A stretch of DNA of 64,000 bases, taken from Pycnococcus provasolii (lineage: Eukaryota; Chlorophyta; Pseudoscourfieldiophyceae; Pseudoscourfieldiales; Pycnococcaceae). Where the stretch lies: assembly GCA_938743325.2 (NCBI GenBank), contig OW568866.1:806001-870000 (forward strand), given 5' to 3'. Under the pieces are notes generated by a model, which had not been told where the DNA came from, did not search any database, and saw only the letters and a list, made by a program, of their open reading frames with translations. The number at the start of each line of letters is the position of its first letter. Position 1 is the first letter of the stretch. Shown here in pieces: positions 17,730 through 25,980 of the stretch. A program made the translations under genes and the position numbers.

Positions 17730-17751
17730 TTCACGTGCAAATCAATCATGA
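17584..17751 (+). CDS. Small ORF, 55 aa, unknown
   Basis: ATG at 17584 to TGA at 17749-17751. The peptide begins MTKSTSEAEVERC, has Ala7 and Asp5 runs from trinucleotide repeats, and ends EVNVKMTKSISRANQS. Its stop overlaps the ATG of the next ORF (ATGA at 17748-17751). The frame is open upstream to 17536. It might be the 5' part of the following gene separated by a frame change or intron. Unrecognised; may be spurious. Confidence 0.35.
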
Positions 17752-18197
17752 CGGCTTGTTGGCTAACATCTGCTGACACGGCGCAAGAGGAGGAGAAGGA
17801 GGTGATCAAGTCGTTGCAACTAGCTTCGATGTCTGCTCGAGCGGCGAGGATCGTGATCGATCGTCTTGACCCGACGAATACAATTTGGAATTTAGTGGAG
17901 CCGTTTGTCACGCGAAACATGTGGAAAGACTGCCTTTCAAACTTTCCGTGCAAATCAGATCAAATCGACCAAATAGGAGAGTACATGATGAAGGCACCTC
18001 GCCGCGGTGACACTATGGACATGATCAAAGCATTCATAGCTTCAAATGACGGCGAAGATCACACCTATTTCGAGTGTGCAAGCGCCGCCGTATGCAACAT
18101 TCGCGTGTGGACCCATCTTAAAGTCGCATCGAGCGAAGCCGATCACTTCGCGCGACGCAGCGGATGTGTCGCAACGCATCACGAGTCCCCAAAATAG
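17748..18197 (+). CDS. Hypothetical protein, 149 aa
   Basis: ATG at 17748, stop TAG at 18195; an in-frame stop lies upstream at 17706. The first half is helical and acidic (QEEEKEVIKSLQLASMSARAARIVIDRLDP), followed by 'NLVEPFVTRNMWKDCLSNFP' and a C-terminal part with four scattered cysteines. No signal peptide, membrane segment or known domain is seen. Codon use looks coding. Its relation to the overlapping small ORF upstream is open. Confidence 0.5.
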   Translation: MTACWLTSADTAQEEEKEVIKSLQLASMSARAARIVIDRLDPTNTIWNLVEPFVTRNMWKDCLSNFPCKSDQIDQIGEYMMKAPRRGDTMDMIKAFIASNDGEDHTYFECASAAVCNIRVWTHLKVASSEADHFARRSGCVATHHESPK

Positions 18198-18686
18198 ATG
18201 GGATGTTTTAGTTTGGTTTAGGGCCTAGGCGGCTCACGCCGCCTTAGGGGAGACCTCTCCTCTCTTATATGTGCCTCCTGACAACGCAGGGGGAAATCCG
18301 GATAAAAAAAGGAAAGGGAAGGAAGGAAAAAGGTTTGGGATCCCGGTCATGGAACGCGACGCTAATTCTTTTTTCCCTTTTTTTTCTTGCGAATTGTTTT
18401 ATTCTCCTGTAATAACCACCACATTACCGGTCATGGAACTACGGTGCAACAATACCTTCAATGGGTTGGGTTATAATTGCCAACCTTAGAACTGGTACAC
18501 AGAAATTCCCGGCATTGATGACGATGACATCCTCAAGTGGTGGAAAGACCGAGAGAAGATAAGTAGTCCCTCCCGGGAGCGAGCGGGAGAGGAGAAGACA
18601 TCTAAAAATAGCAGGTGATTTTGACAATAATACTTTACTCACTTAATTTTTCAGATCATACTGTACTACCCGTACGGTAAGAATAG
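18198..18686. other. Intergenic, convergent 3' flanks
   Basis: 489 bases between two gene ends. It holds purine-rich (GGAAAGG) and T-rich tracts and a short repeated word CCGGTCATGGAAC (18347 and 18427), but no gene or structured element that I can support. Confidence 0.5.
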
Positions 18687-20672
18687 TTACGACGATTTCA
18701 TACCAGCGCTCTTCTCCAAGGCTTTAAAGCGTTTCTCGAGCGTCTCCACGACCGCAGTCGCCTTAGATACGACGTGATCGGGAAACCCGCGAAGGGTCAG
18801 CAGCTTGAGCTCGGCGCGTGCGCGAATCAATGCCTCCTCCGCATCCAGAGCGAGCTTCTTGGCCGCCTCGTCGGTCGGCGTCGACGATGCTTCCGCCGCC
18901 TCCGTTGTCGGTGCCCAAACCACGCCGTCGAAGCGACGGAGAGCTGTCGCGCAGTCCGCCACCTCGCACTGAAGACGCTGGCGCAACGCCTGTCCTCCAG
19001 CAAGAACGTTGCCAGCCACGAGCATGCCGCGGATCAGGCGCGGGCCGGCGTTCCGCAGCGCCGACGTCTCTGCGGCGATCGCCTGCGCAAATGCTGACAA
19101 GCATGCGTCCGTGTGCTGCACGAGCGGGGCAAGCCACGGCAACCAGTCTACGGCACGCCAATTCTCGTACTCGTTCATGGCTGCCCCAAGTGCGGATGCA
19201 GCGGACGCCGGCGACTCGAGCATCAGCCCCGCCACGGCGTCTGCATCGTCGACCCACCACCACGGCATACGCACGCGCCCGAGCTCCTCGTTAAGGCGTG
19301 CAAGGCTAGCCATCGCCGCCTCGTGATGCTTTACCACATCCTTGCGATTGCGAGCGGTAGCCGTCGTGTGGTGGTTCGCGCGCTCTGCCGCGGAAGCAGC
19401 CTCTCGCCGAATCGACACTGCCAAGTTGTCCACATGCGCCTCCGCTCGATGCGGTGGCGGTGACGATGTCTCGCCGGTAATCGCAGATGTAAACCACGCA
19501 GAAACCGACGGTGTTGGTTTCACGGCAGCGGAGTTGTTTGGACTTTCGTCAAACGTGAACGGGAGCAGTGCTGCAGGGTCGAAGCAGGGTGTTGGTTCGT
19601 ACTGCTGCGTGGACGACACTTCTCCAGTTGGCGCCGACGTCGTCTCCTTTACCTCCGCCGACGGATTTGGTGCTGCTTGCGCTGTCGTGGGGCGCGCAAG
19701 AGGTGCCGTGCTTCCAATCGATCGGCCGAGCATCGCGTCGAGTTCTTCGCGCTTCAGACGAAGCGACCCGAACGAGGAGTCCAGCATTGCGCTAGCGTCG
19801 CAGTCCATATTTGCAATGTCGCGGCCAGAGGTCGTCTCCTCGACAAGAGGCTGCCGCAACGGCACAGGCACTGAAAGTGCTCGCGCAATTGCCGGCGCCG
19901 GCGTTGCTGCTGCTGTTGTCGTCGTCGTCGTCTTGGCCACGCTTTCCGGTTCCTCGGTAGGCTTCGTGGTGCTCGGCGGCGTTTCTTGCTGTCCTTCCTG
20001 AAGTTCGGCGACTTGCACCCGGCACTTCTTCAGTTCCTCCGCTTTCTTTTTTAGGCCGTCCACCGCACCCTTAAGCTGCAGGTGAAGCCGTGTCACCTCC
20101 GCATTTTTGTCGTTGCGTTCCTTCTCCACAGCTTTGAGACGCTTTTCGGCGTGCTTTAGCCGCTCCGCCTTTTTCGCGAGCGACTTTTCCGCCGCGTCTG
20201 CACGTTCTTCCGCCTCGGCAGCACGCTTTTCTAGAGCCTTCATCTCTTCGGTTTTTCTTGCTGATGAATCGTTTGCCGTTGCTGTTGTCGCTGTTGTGTT
20301 GGTTGCGTTCTGCGAGGTGGCTGCAGCCGCCGCCGCGGCAACGAGCGTTGCGTGGTACGGCATGGCGTTGACGTTGACGTGTCCTGCGGCCCACGGCGGC
20401 GGCATTGCGTTTTGCTGCGCGGCTGCGGCCATCATCGCCGCCTGCGCCGCCATTTGGTGCTGGTACATGGTGGTGATATCGGGCGTCTGTGCTGCGGCAA
20501 AGTACCCGGGCGGCACACCCATGCGTGCTGCTCGTTGCGTTCCTACACCCACGCCAACCCCTACAGGACCCACGCCCACACCAGCTTGCATTCCAGCAGC
20601 GTTACCGTGCGCGGGTAACGCGTTACCGTGGGATCCCGCGGCCGCCGGGCCAACGCCAGCTTGCATGGTCAT
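18687..20672 (-). CDS. Coiled-coil protein with Ala/Met/Gln-rich N terminus, unknown
   Basis: 661 residues from the ATG at 20672 (MTMQAGVGPAAAG); the open frame extends 121 codons upstream but that part is rich in Ser/His and looks like 5' UTR. Residues 1-115 are low complexity (GVGVGVG, QMAAQAAMMAAAAQQ). A strong coiled coil follows at about residues 130-230 (repeated Lys/Glu/Ala heptads such as 'EEMKALEKRAAEAEERADAA'). A Ser/Thr/Pro-rich linker follows, then a C-terminal helical region of ~250 residues containing 'MPWWWVDDADAVAGLM', 'WRAVDWLPWLAPLVQ' and a final coiled coil. No enzyme motif is seen. A scaffold or cytoskeletal role would fit but is a guess. Confidence 0.7.
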   Translation of the reverse strand: MTMQAGVGPAAAGSHGNALPAHGNAAGMQAGVGVGPVGVGVGVGTQRAARMGVPPGYFAAAQTPDITTMYQHQMAAQAAMMAAAAQQNAMPPPWAAGHVNVNAMPYHATLVAAAAAAATSQNATNTTATTATANDSSARKTEEMKALEKRAAEAEERADAAEKSLAKKAERLKHAEKRLKAVEKERNDKNAEVTRLHLQLKGAVDGLKKKAEELKKCRVQVAELQEGQQETPPSTTKPTEEPESVAKTTTTTTAAATPAPAIARALSVPVPLRQPLVEETTSGRDIANMDCDASAMLDSSFGSLRLKREELDAMLGRSIGSTAPLARPTTAQAAPNPSAEVKETTSAPTGEVSSTQQYEPTPCFDPAALLPFTFDESPNNSAAVKPTPSVSAWFTSAITGETSSPPPHRAEAHVDNLAVSIRREAASAAERANHHTTATARNRKDVVKHHEAAMASLARLNEELGRVRMPWWWVDDADAVAGLMLESPASAASALGAAMNEYENWRAVDWLPWLAPLVQHTDACLSAFAQAIAAETSALRNAGPRLIRGMLVAGNVLAGGQALRQRLQCEVADCATALRRFDGVVWAPTTEAAEASSTPTDEAAKKLALDAEEALIRARAELKLLTLRGFPDHVVSKATAVVETLEKRFKALEKSAGMKSS

Positions 20673-21561
20673 GAGAATAAGAATACGACAAGAAACAGGG
20701 ACGACAAAGGTTTCTTTACAGTAAGAAGTAAACTTTAAGGGATGAGCCGAGGACACTACCCGTAAGTGTGATGATGAAGAGTGCGAATGATGAAAATGTG
20801 TTGTTGATTGATGGAGATGATTGGGAATGGGAAGCGTCGCAATGGGTGCTCGTGGGATCCCACCGAGGCCGAGGAGAGGAGAGGTTAGGTTACGAAGGCT
20901 CGCTGGATCCACAAGGAAGGAGCGCACGCACGCATGACACGTGTTGAGTGTTGACGAGGAACGAACACTCTCGTGGGATCCATGAGAGATGCCACTTGCC
21001 ACTTGGTAAATACAACTTGGTGGTACAACTTGCAAGGCGTTCGTCGTGGTCGTGGTCGTGCCGTCGTGGTCGTGGTCGTGGTCGGGTGGTCAGTTGGAAC
21101 AACTAATTGGTCGTGGTTGGTTGGCATTTTTTAATCAAGGTCGTGGTCGACGAGGTTGGTCGACGTAAAGTTTGTGTGGGATGAACATACGCTACCATCG
21201 TGGTACTGTTGGTTAGTGTTGATGAACCCGACGCCGACGGCACCGGCCACGGCGAAATCATCGCAAGCTCGCTGAGTTCACAACAACTTGTGGTTTGCGA
21301 AGAGCAGTGCCCTCTTCCTACCCGGTAAAGTTTACTGAGCCAGCCAGCCGTTTTTTGTTGCAGGTGGTTGGTGCAAGTGACTCCAGCCAGCCACGGCTTG
21401 CCCGGTGCATGAGTTGAAGATCCCATGGCGTCCCTGAAATTTACATTCATGGAGGCGCCCCATGGAGGCGCTCCCATGATGGGTGTGGACGTGGATGGGC
21501 AACCAGTTGGACAAAGTAAAGTACATTTAGATCTTAGTTTACAAAGAAGATACTGGGAATG
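20673..21561. other. Intergenic region with (GGTCGT)n minisatellite
   Basis: 889 bases upstream of the coiled-coil gene and downstream of RNase E. At 21045-21100 the hexamer GGTCGT is repeated about eight times with one interruption. GGATCC words recur (20631, 20852, 20907, 20976). A TAAAGTA-type palindromic word at 21517-21530 lies just past the RNase E stop, and similar words (AAAGTACACTTT-like) follow the stops of neighbouring genes near 780 and 23815, possibly as 3'-end signals. No gene is supported. Confidence 0.5.
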
Positions 21562-23604
21562 TCAAGCGCGACGCTGACGTGTTATTTGCATCACGCCAAA
21601 CGGGCTAATGGGCAAGAAGCTCACCGCTGCGCGATCTCGAGCTAGTATCGACGCCATCTCTTCCTCAACCTCCGAATAGTCAAATGTGTCGTGATTGATA
21701 AAGTCGACAATCACGAGGCCAGTCACGTCGTGCAGGCGTATCGTTCTCGCAATGACACGTGCGGCGTGCACATTGATTTGCTCTCGCATGGTGTCGTCGT
21801 CCGAGGCATCTCGGTCGAATGCAACAGCTCCAGCGTTCACATCGATAGCCCAAAGCGCTTCTGTCTGCTGGACAACAATGTGCGCACCAGGAAGCTTCGC
21901 GTCGAGCTGAATGCGGATGCCATTGTCTTCGCTAATGGATGACGTCTCAAATCCAAGCAGAGACTCGAAGACGTCGTAGTGATTCCCCGTCTTGCCTCGC
22001 CTTCGACCTCTTCCTCTTCTCTTTGCCGCTGCTGCCAGGAGCGCGCGACTTGCATGTTCCTCCTCCATCACTTCCGTGTTCGCATTCAGTGCATGCCTGC
22101 GGTAGTCGTATAGCATGATCTTGTCCTTTGTCGTTGCGTCGTCGATGCCCAGATCACAAAGCATATCCTCCACTTGCTCGTATGACTTTGGCGAGTCTAC
22201 GATCAAAGACGTGACCCGCCTTGTGAACAGGTCTCTAAGGATGAGTTTGAGCGGCGATGCTTCGCTGTGCACTACCGTGCAGAAAGTCTCGGGATCTTTC
22301 GCCGCGGCGCGCTTGCTTGCCTTTCTTCTTCCCTTCGGCGGCGCTTTGCACACCTTGACAATCTCCTGCTGCGCCAAGATTTGGTCTGCTTGACGCCTGA
22401 TCCTGTCCCACGTGGTGGCCAACGTCGTCACGTCGCGCTCGAGCACGCTGCGCGTTTGCTCTGCCGCCTCCGTGCGTAGGATTAAGCCGCAGTCCTCCAA
22501 GCACGGCCGTAATTCATCGCCAAGCTCCATCAGTCTCTGACGATGCGACGACGAGAGCTTGCGGCTGACACGGATCTCACCCTTTCGATTTGGCAGCAGA
22601 ACAGCGAACCGTCCGGGAAGAGACAGTCGGCTCGTAAGTCGTGGTCCTTTGGTGGTAAACTTGTTTCGCACCGACGCGCGCTGAACTTGCAGTAGTCGTG
22701 TCGTCGGAACTTTCTTTCCCTTCTCGCGGCTTAGGTGTGATGCAGGAAGCAAGCCTCGTGGCGTCGTGGCGACGAGGTACGCGTCCATTCCCGCGGCGAA
22801 CGACGTGATTGTGGCGAGCACGATGTCGTTCTTCGCGAGGTCTCCCGTGTTTGAGTTTGATTTGTCGTCGGCGTGTTGTTGTGTGTTGATGAGTTCCACC
22901 ACCTCGCCATCTTCGACGACGGCAACTTTGTGGTGGTTTGTGGAGAGCGTTTTGATGACGAGGTGCGTTTCGATGGATTCGTCCTGGCCTAAGAAGGAGG
23001 GTGGAATGCTCGTTATGACGTTCGGAGGAGGAGAAGGCGGTTGTGTGCGTTGATTATTGGCTGGTTGTCTTGCCGTCGTTTCTTCTTCTTGTATTTGTAG
23101 AAAATCGTCAAGAAAGGATTCGTCGGAGTCAGCATCGGAGTAGTCAGCATCGTCGTCCAAGTTATCGTCCAACACAGATTGCGACTCCCCTACAAGACTT
23201 TGCAAGTCATCAAACACGACATCCCAAGCAGGACCCATTTCTGATGACGACATATCAGGATCAGGGTCGTCATCACAAATCCACGAAGATGTTGAATGCG
23301 AAGAAGGGTCACCCACGGGCACGAGGGGTGGTTGCGAGGACTTCTCATTTCCACCAGAGGAGGAGGAGTCACCAGAGGAGTCACTCCTCCTCCATGAGGC
23401 ATGCACACTGACTCCCCCCCTTGAACTTCTGTGATTTTGAGTTTGATTTTGATTTGGAAAACGTGTATGTTTAGATCCAGATCCAGAGTGTGTTGCAACA
23501 CATAGGAAATTCATATTCAAAGAGTCACAACGGTCACGACGACGACCAATAGCACGAGCACTGCTGGGACAGACGGGGTGGGAAACGGAACGGCCAGACG
23601 CCAT
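21562..23604 (-). CDS. RNE: RNase E/G family endoribonuclease, probably plastid
   Basis: 680 residues from the ATG at 23604. The N-terminal ~230 residues are Ser/Asn/Asp-rich, fitting an organelle-targeting leader plus acidic linker. An S1-like RNA-binding segment follows (GDLAKNDIVLATITSF... MDAYLVATTPRGLLPASHL). The RNase E core comes next ('RRQADQILAQQEIVKV', 'LYDYRRHALN'). The catalytic metal-binding aspartates appear as WAIDVNAG (Asp588) and VIVDFIN (Asp634), 46 residues apart, close to the spacing in E. coli RNase E (Asp303/Asp346). It ends just after 'FGVMQITRQRRA', so the zinc-link and scaffold parts of bacterial RNase E are absent. Plant and algal homologues process chloroplast mRNAs and rRNA. 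An AACCCTACCC word lies ~57 bases upstream of the start. Confidence 0.9.
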   Translation of the reverse strand: MASGRSVSHPVCPSSARAIGRRRDRCDSLNMNFLCVATHSGSGSKHTRFPNQNQTQNHRSSRGGVSVHASWRRSDSSGDSSSSGGNEKSSQPPLVPVGDPSSHSTSSWICDDDPDPDMSSSEMGPAWDVVFDDLQSLVGESQSVLDDNLDDDADYSDADSDESFLDDFLQIQEEETTARQPANNQRTQPPSPPPNVITSIPPSFLGQDESIETHLVIKTLSTNHHKVAVVEDGEVVELINTQQHADDKSNSNTGDLAKNDIVLATITSFAAGMDAYLVATTPRGLLPASHLSREKGKKVPTTRLLQVQRASVRNKFTTKGPRLTSRLSLPGRFAVLLPNRKGEIRVSRKLSSSHRQRLMELGDELRPCLEDCGLILRTEAAEQTRSVLERDVTTLATTWDRIRRQADQILAQQEIVKVCKAPPKGRRKASKRAAAKDPETFCTVVHSEASPLKLILRDLFTRRVTSLIVDSPKSYEQVEDMLCDLGIDDATTKDKIMLYDYRRHALNANTEVMEEEHASRALLAAAAKRRGRGRRRGKTGNHYDVFESLLGFETSSISEDNGIRIQLDAKLPGAHIVVQQTEALWAIDVNAGAVAFDRDASDDDTMREQINVHAARVIARTIRLHDVTGLVIVDFINHDTFDYSEVEEEMASILARDRAAVSFLPISPFGVMQITRQRRA

Positions 23605-23829
23605 ATCGAGCTTGAGCGGACACTCGGAACGAGGGAGAATGGCGGGCGGGCGGGAACCCGAACCCTACCCTTAACCCCGGTCGCGGGGTCGGGGTCGGGG
23701 GAGTCAAGATTACTCCACAGCACGCGCAGCACGTCCTGCCTGATGACGCGCGCACGAGCACTTGGCGCCTACGCACTACTTCAGTTCTTCTCGACGACCG
23801 ACGCGTAACGGAATAAAGTACACTTTATA
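23605..23829. other. Intergenic, promoter side of RNase E
   Basis: 225 bases. On the minus strand a GGTTAAGGGTAGGGTTC sequence (23660-23677) resembles the plant telo-box. GC-rich elsewhere. The right end carries TAAAGTACACTTTA (inverted repeat, 23815-23828), just after the stop of the integrase-repeat gene. Confidence 0.5.
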
Positions 23830-25671
23830 TTACTGAATGAGGGATCTCGCCTTTTTGCCCACTGCATATCCGAGGAAGTCGGGGAACGACGTCCAGCCTG
23901 ATGACGCATAATACGTATAAGGATCGCCTGGAATATCGTAGGGCCTCGCGCCTGACGACCTCCACGCCTCCCACTCCTCCGCGCTCTTCAGACCGAGCGT
24001 GCGCACGTACGCGCGCGCATCCTCGAAGCTGCGAAATTCGCCAGCCACTTTGCCCACTGCATATCCGAGGAAGTCGCCGTACGACAGCCAGCCTGATGAC
24101 GCGTATGTCTGATTGGGACTACTTGGAATGTCGTAAGGTCTTGCGCCTGACGCACTCCAAGCGTTCCACTCCTCCGTGCTCTTCAGACCGAGCGTGTGCA
24201 CGTACGCACGCGCATCCTCGAAGCTGCGAAACTCGCCAGCCACTTTGCCCACTGCGTATCCGAGGAAGTCGGGGAACGACAGCCAGCCTGATGACGCGTA
24301 GTACGTATGAGGATGGCCCGGAATGTCGTAAGGCCTCGCGCCTGACGCACTCCACGCACGCCACTCCTCCGCGCCCTTCAGACCGAGCGTATGTACGTAC
24401 GCGCGCGCTTCCTCGAAGCTTCGAAAGTCCGTACGTTGTCTAACCTGCGCTTCCTTGCCCACCGCGTATCCAAGGAAGTCGCCGAACGACAGCCAGCCTG
24501 ATGACGCGTACTCGTGATAGGGATTGCTTGGAATGTCGTAAGGCCTCGCGCCTGACGCACTCCACGCATTCCACTCCTCCGCGCTCTTCAGACCGAGCGT
24601 ATGTACGTACGCGCGCGCATCCTCGAACGTGCGAAACTCGCCAGCCACTTTGCCCACTGCATATCCGAGGAAGTCGCCGTACGACAGCCAGTCTGATGAC
24701 GCGTAGTACGTATGAGGACTGCTCGGAATATCGTAAGGCCTCGCGCCTGACGCACGCCACGCATCCCACTCCTCCGTGCTCTTTAGACCGAGCGTGTGCA
24801 CGTACGCACGCGCATCCTCGAACGTGCGAAACTCGCCAGCCACTTTGCCCACTGCATATCCGAGGAAGTCGCCGTACGACAGCCAGTCTGATGACGCGTA
24901 GTACGTATGAGGACTGCTCGGAATATCGTAAGGCCTCGCGCCTGACGCACGCCACGCACGCCACTCCTCCTTGCTCTTTAGACCGAGCGTGCGCACGTAC
25001 GCGCGCGCTTCCTCGAACGTGCGAAACTCGCCAGCCACTTTGCCCACTGCATATCCGAGGAAGTCGGGGTACGACAGCCAGCCTGATGACGCGTACTCGT
25101 GATAGGGATTGCTTGGAATGTCGTGCGGTCTCGCGCCTGACGCACTCCACGCATTCCACTCCTCCGCGCTCTTCAGACCGAGCGTATGCACGTACGCGCG
25201 TGCATCCTCGAAGCTGCGAAACTCGCGACGCGCCTTCTGATTCACTGCGCGCCGATTCGGTTTGCCGGGTGCTGACACGTCGGCGAACGTGCGTGAGCAT
25301 ATGTGTGTTGACGGTGATATGGACGCACGTATCGTCGTGATGCCAACGACATTGTTGGCACATAAGTGGTCATTTGACACAAGTAATGACGCGACTTTGA
25401 TTCCTTCAGGATAGTGACAACAAGCACTCAAAGTGTTGCTAGACTGAACGGAGAAATGAATGAGTCTCTTACGAGTAGACTGAGAGAACGAAGAACGTGG
25501 GAAGGGAAAGGGAAGCAGACCAGCACGAATCCCATTCCCAACCTTAAGGTATTTTGATCCAGAGAGAGAAAGCCACGTCAATGGCAAAGGCAAAGGGAAC
25601 TTCAAAGAAACACGGAGTGAATTGAGTGGGAGAGACATAAATGTGGATGTGGATGTGGCGGCCATCATCAT
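23830..25671 (-). CDS. 'Phage-integrase repeat' protein, seven 65-aa repeats
   Basis: 613 residues from the ATG at 25671 (two further Met codons follow directly). Residues 1-150 are Ser/Leu/Arg-rich and poor in acids, suitable for organelle targeting, but no clear signal is defined. From about residue 150 to the end are seven tandem repeats of ~65 residues: (E)FRxFEDARAYVxTLGLKSxEEW, then AWxASGARPYDIPSxP, xYASSGWLSYGDFLGYAVGKVAG. This is the 'integrase repeat unit' (PF14882 type) known from algal and phage-like proteins, where it accompanies DNA-acting enzymes; here there is no integrase or nuclease domain. Repeat 4 has a five-residue insertion (QVRQRT). Neighbouring repeats are highly similar at the DNA level (195-base period), which indicates recent expansion. 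Function unknown; DNA or protein binding is likely. Confidence 0.8.
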   Translation of the reverse strand: MMMAATSTSTFMSLPLNSLRVSLKFPLPLPLTWLSLSGSKYLKVGNGIRAGLLPFPFPRSSFSQSTRKRLIHFSVQSSNTLSACCHYPEGIKVASLLVSNDHLCANNVVGITTIRASISPSTHICSRTFADVSAPGKPNRRAVNQKARREFRSFEDARAYVHTLGLKSAEEWNAWSASGARPHDIPSNPYHEYASSGWLSYPDFLGYAVGKVAGEFRTFEEARAYVRTLGLKSKEEWRAWRASGARPYDIPSSPHTYYASSDWLSYGDFLGYAVGKVAGEFRTFEDARAYVHTLGLKSTEEWDAWRASGARPYDIPSSPHTYYASSDWLSYGDFLGYAVGKVAGEFRTFEDARAYVHTLGLKSAEEWNAWSASGARPYDIPSNPYHEYASSGWLSFGDFLGYAVGKEAQVRQRTDFRSFEEARAYVHTLGLKGAEEWRAWSASGARPYDIPGHPHTYYASSGWLSFPDFLGYAVGKVAGEFRSFEDARAYVHTLGLKSTEEWNAWSASGARPYDIPSSPNQTYASSGWLSYGDFLGYAVGKVAGEFRSFEDARAYVRTLGLKSAEEWEAWRSSGARPYDIPGDPYTYYASSGWTSFPDFLGYAVGKKARSLIQ

Positions 25672-25980
25672 CACGCCATATAATCACGCTCGTGGGAAAA
25701 GAAATATTAAAAAAATGGCCAAGGCCCAGGGGATCGGGTTTGCTTTTCCCCCTCGGGCTCGTGAGAAAGTTGGGTTCACACGCAGATGTCCTTCACGGGG
25801 GGGGATTCCTCCTTGAACCTTTTGGAGATTTTGAAAAAACAGGGTGGGGCCTGCTTCGTTCTCCTGGCCTGCTCTCCCGCCTCCCCCCTCCCTGCTCTGT
25901 TTGAACTCCCCTGTTGGGCCCCCTTTCATTTTCATTTCATCTTCATTTTCACAACAACCTCACTGGTTTCCTTTTAGGTC
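25672..25980. promoter_or_regulatory. Divergent promoter region
   Basis: 309 bases between the starts of the integrase-repeat gene (-) and the NEMP gene (+). Contains a G-run (25797-25806), C/T-rich sequence and a T-rich stretch (25925-25975) ahead of the NEMP start. No specific motif recognised. Confidence 0.5.

Noticed and set aside
24440-25363. Long alternative frames on both strands over the integrase-repeat gene
   Set aside because: Periodic shadows of the 195-bp repeats; the 23830-25671 frame has the conserved protein repeat.
23830-25671. Integrated phage or virus remnant because of the 'phage-integrase repeat'
   Set aside because: Only the repeat is present, with no integrase, capsid or terminal repeats, and flanking genes are ordinary nuclear genes.
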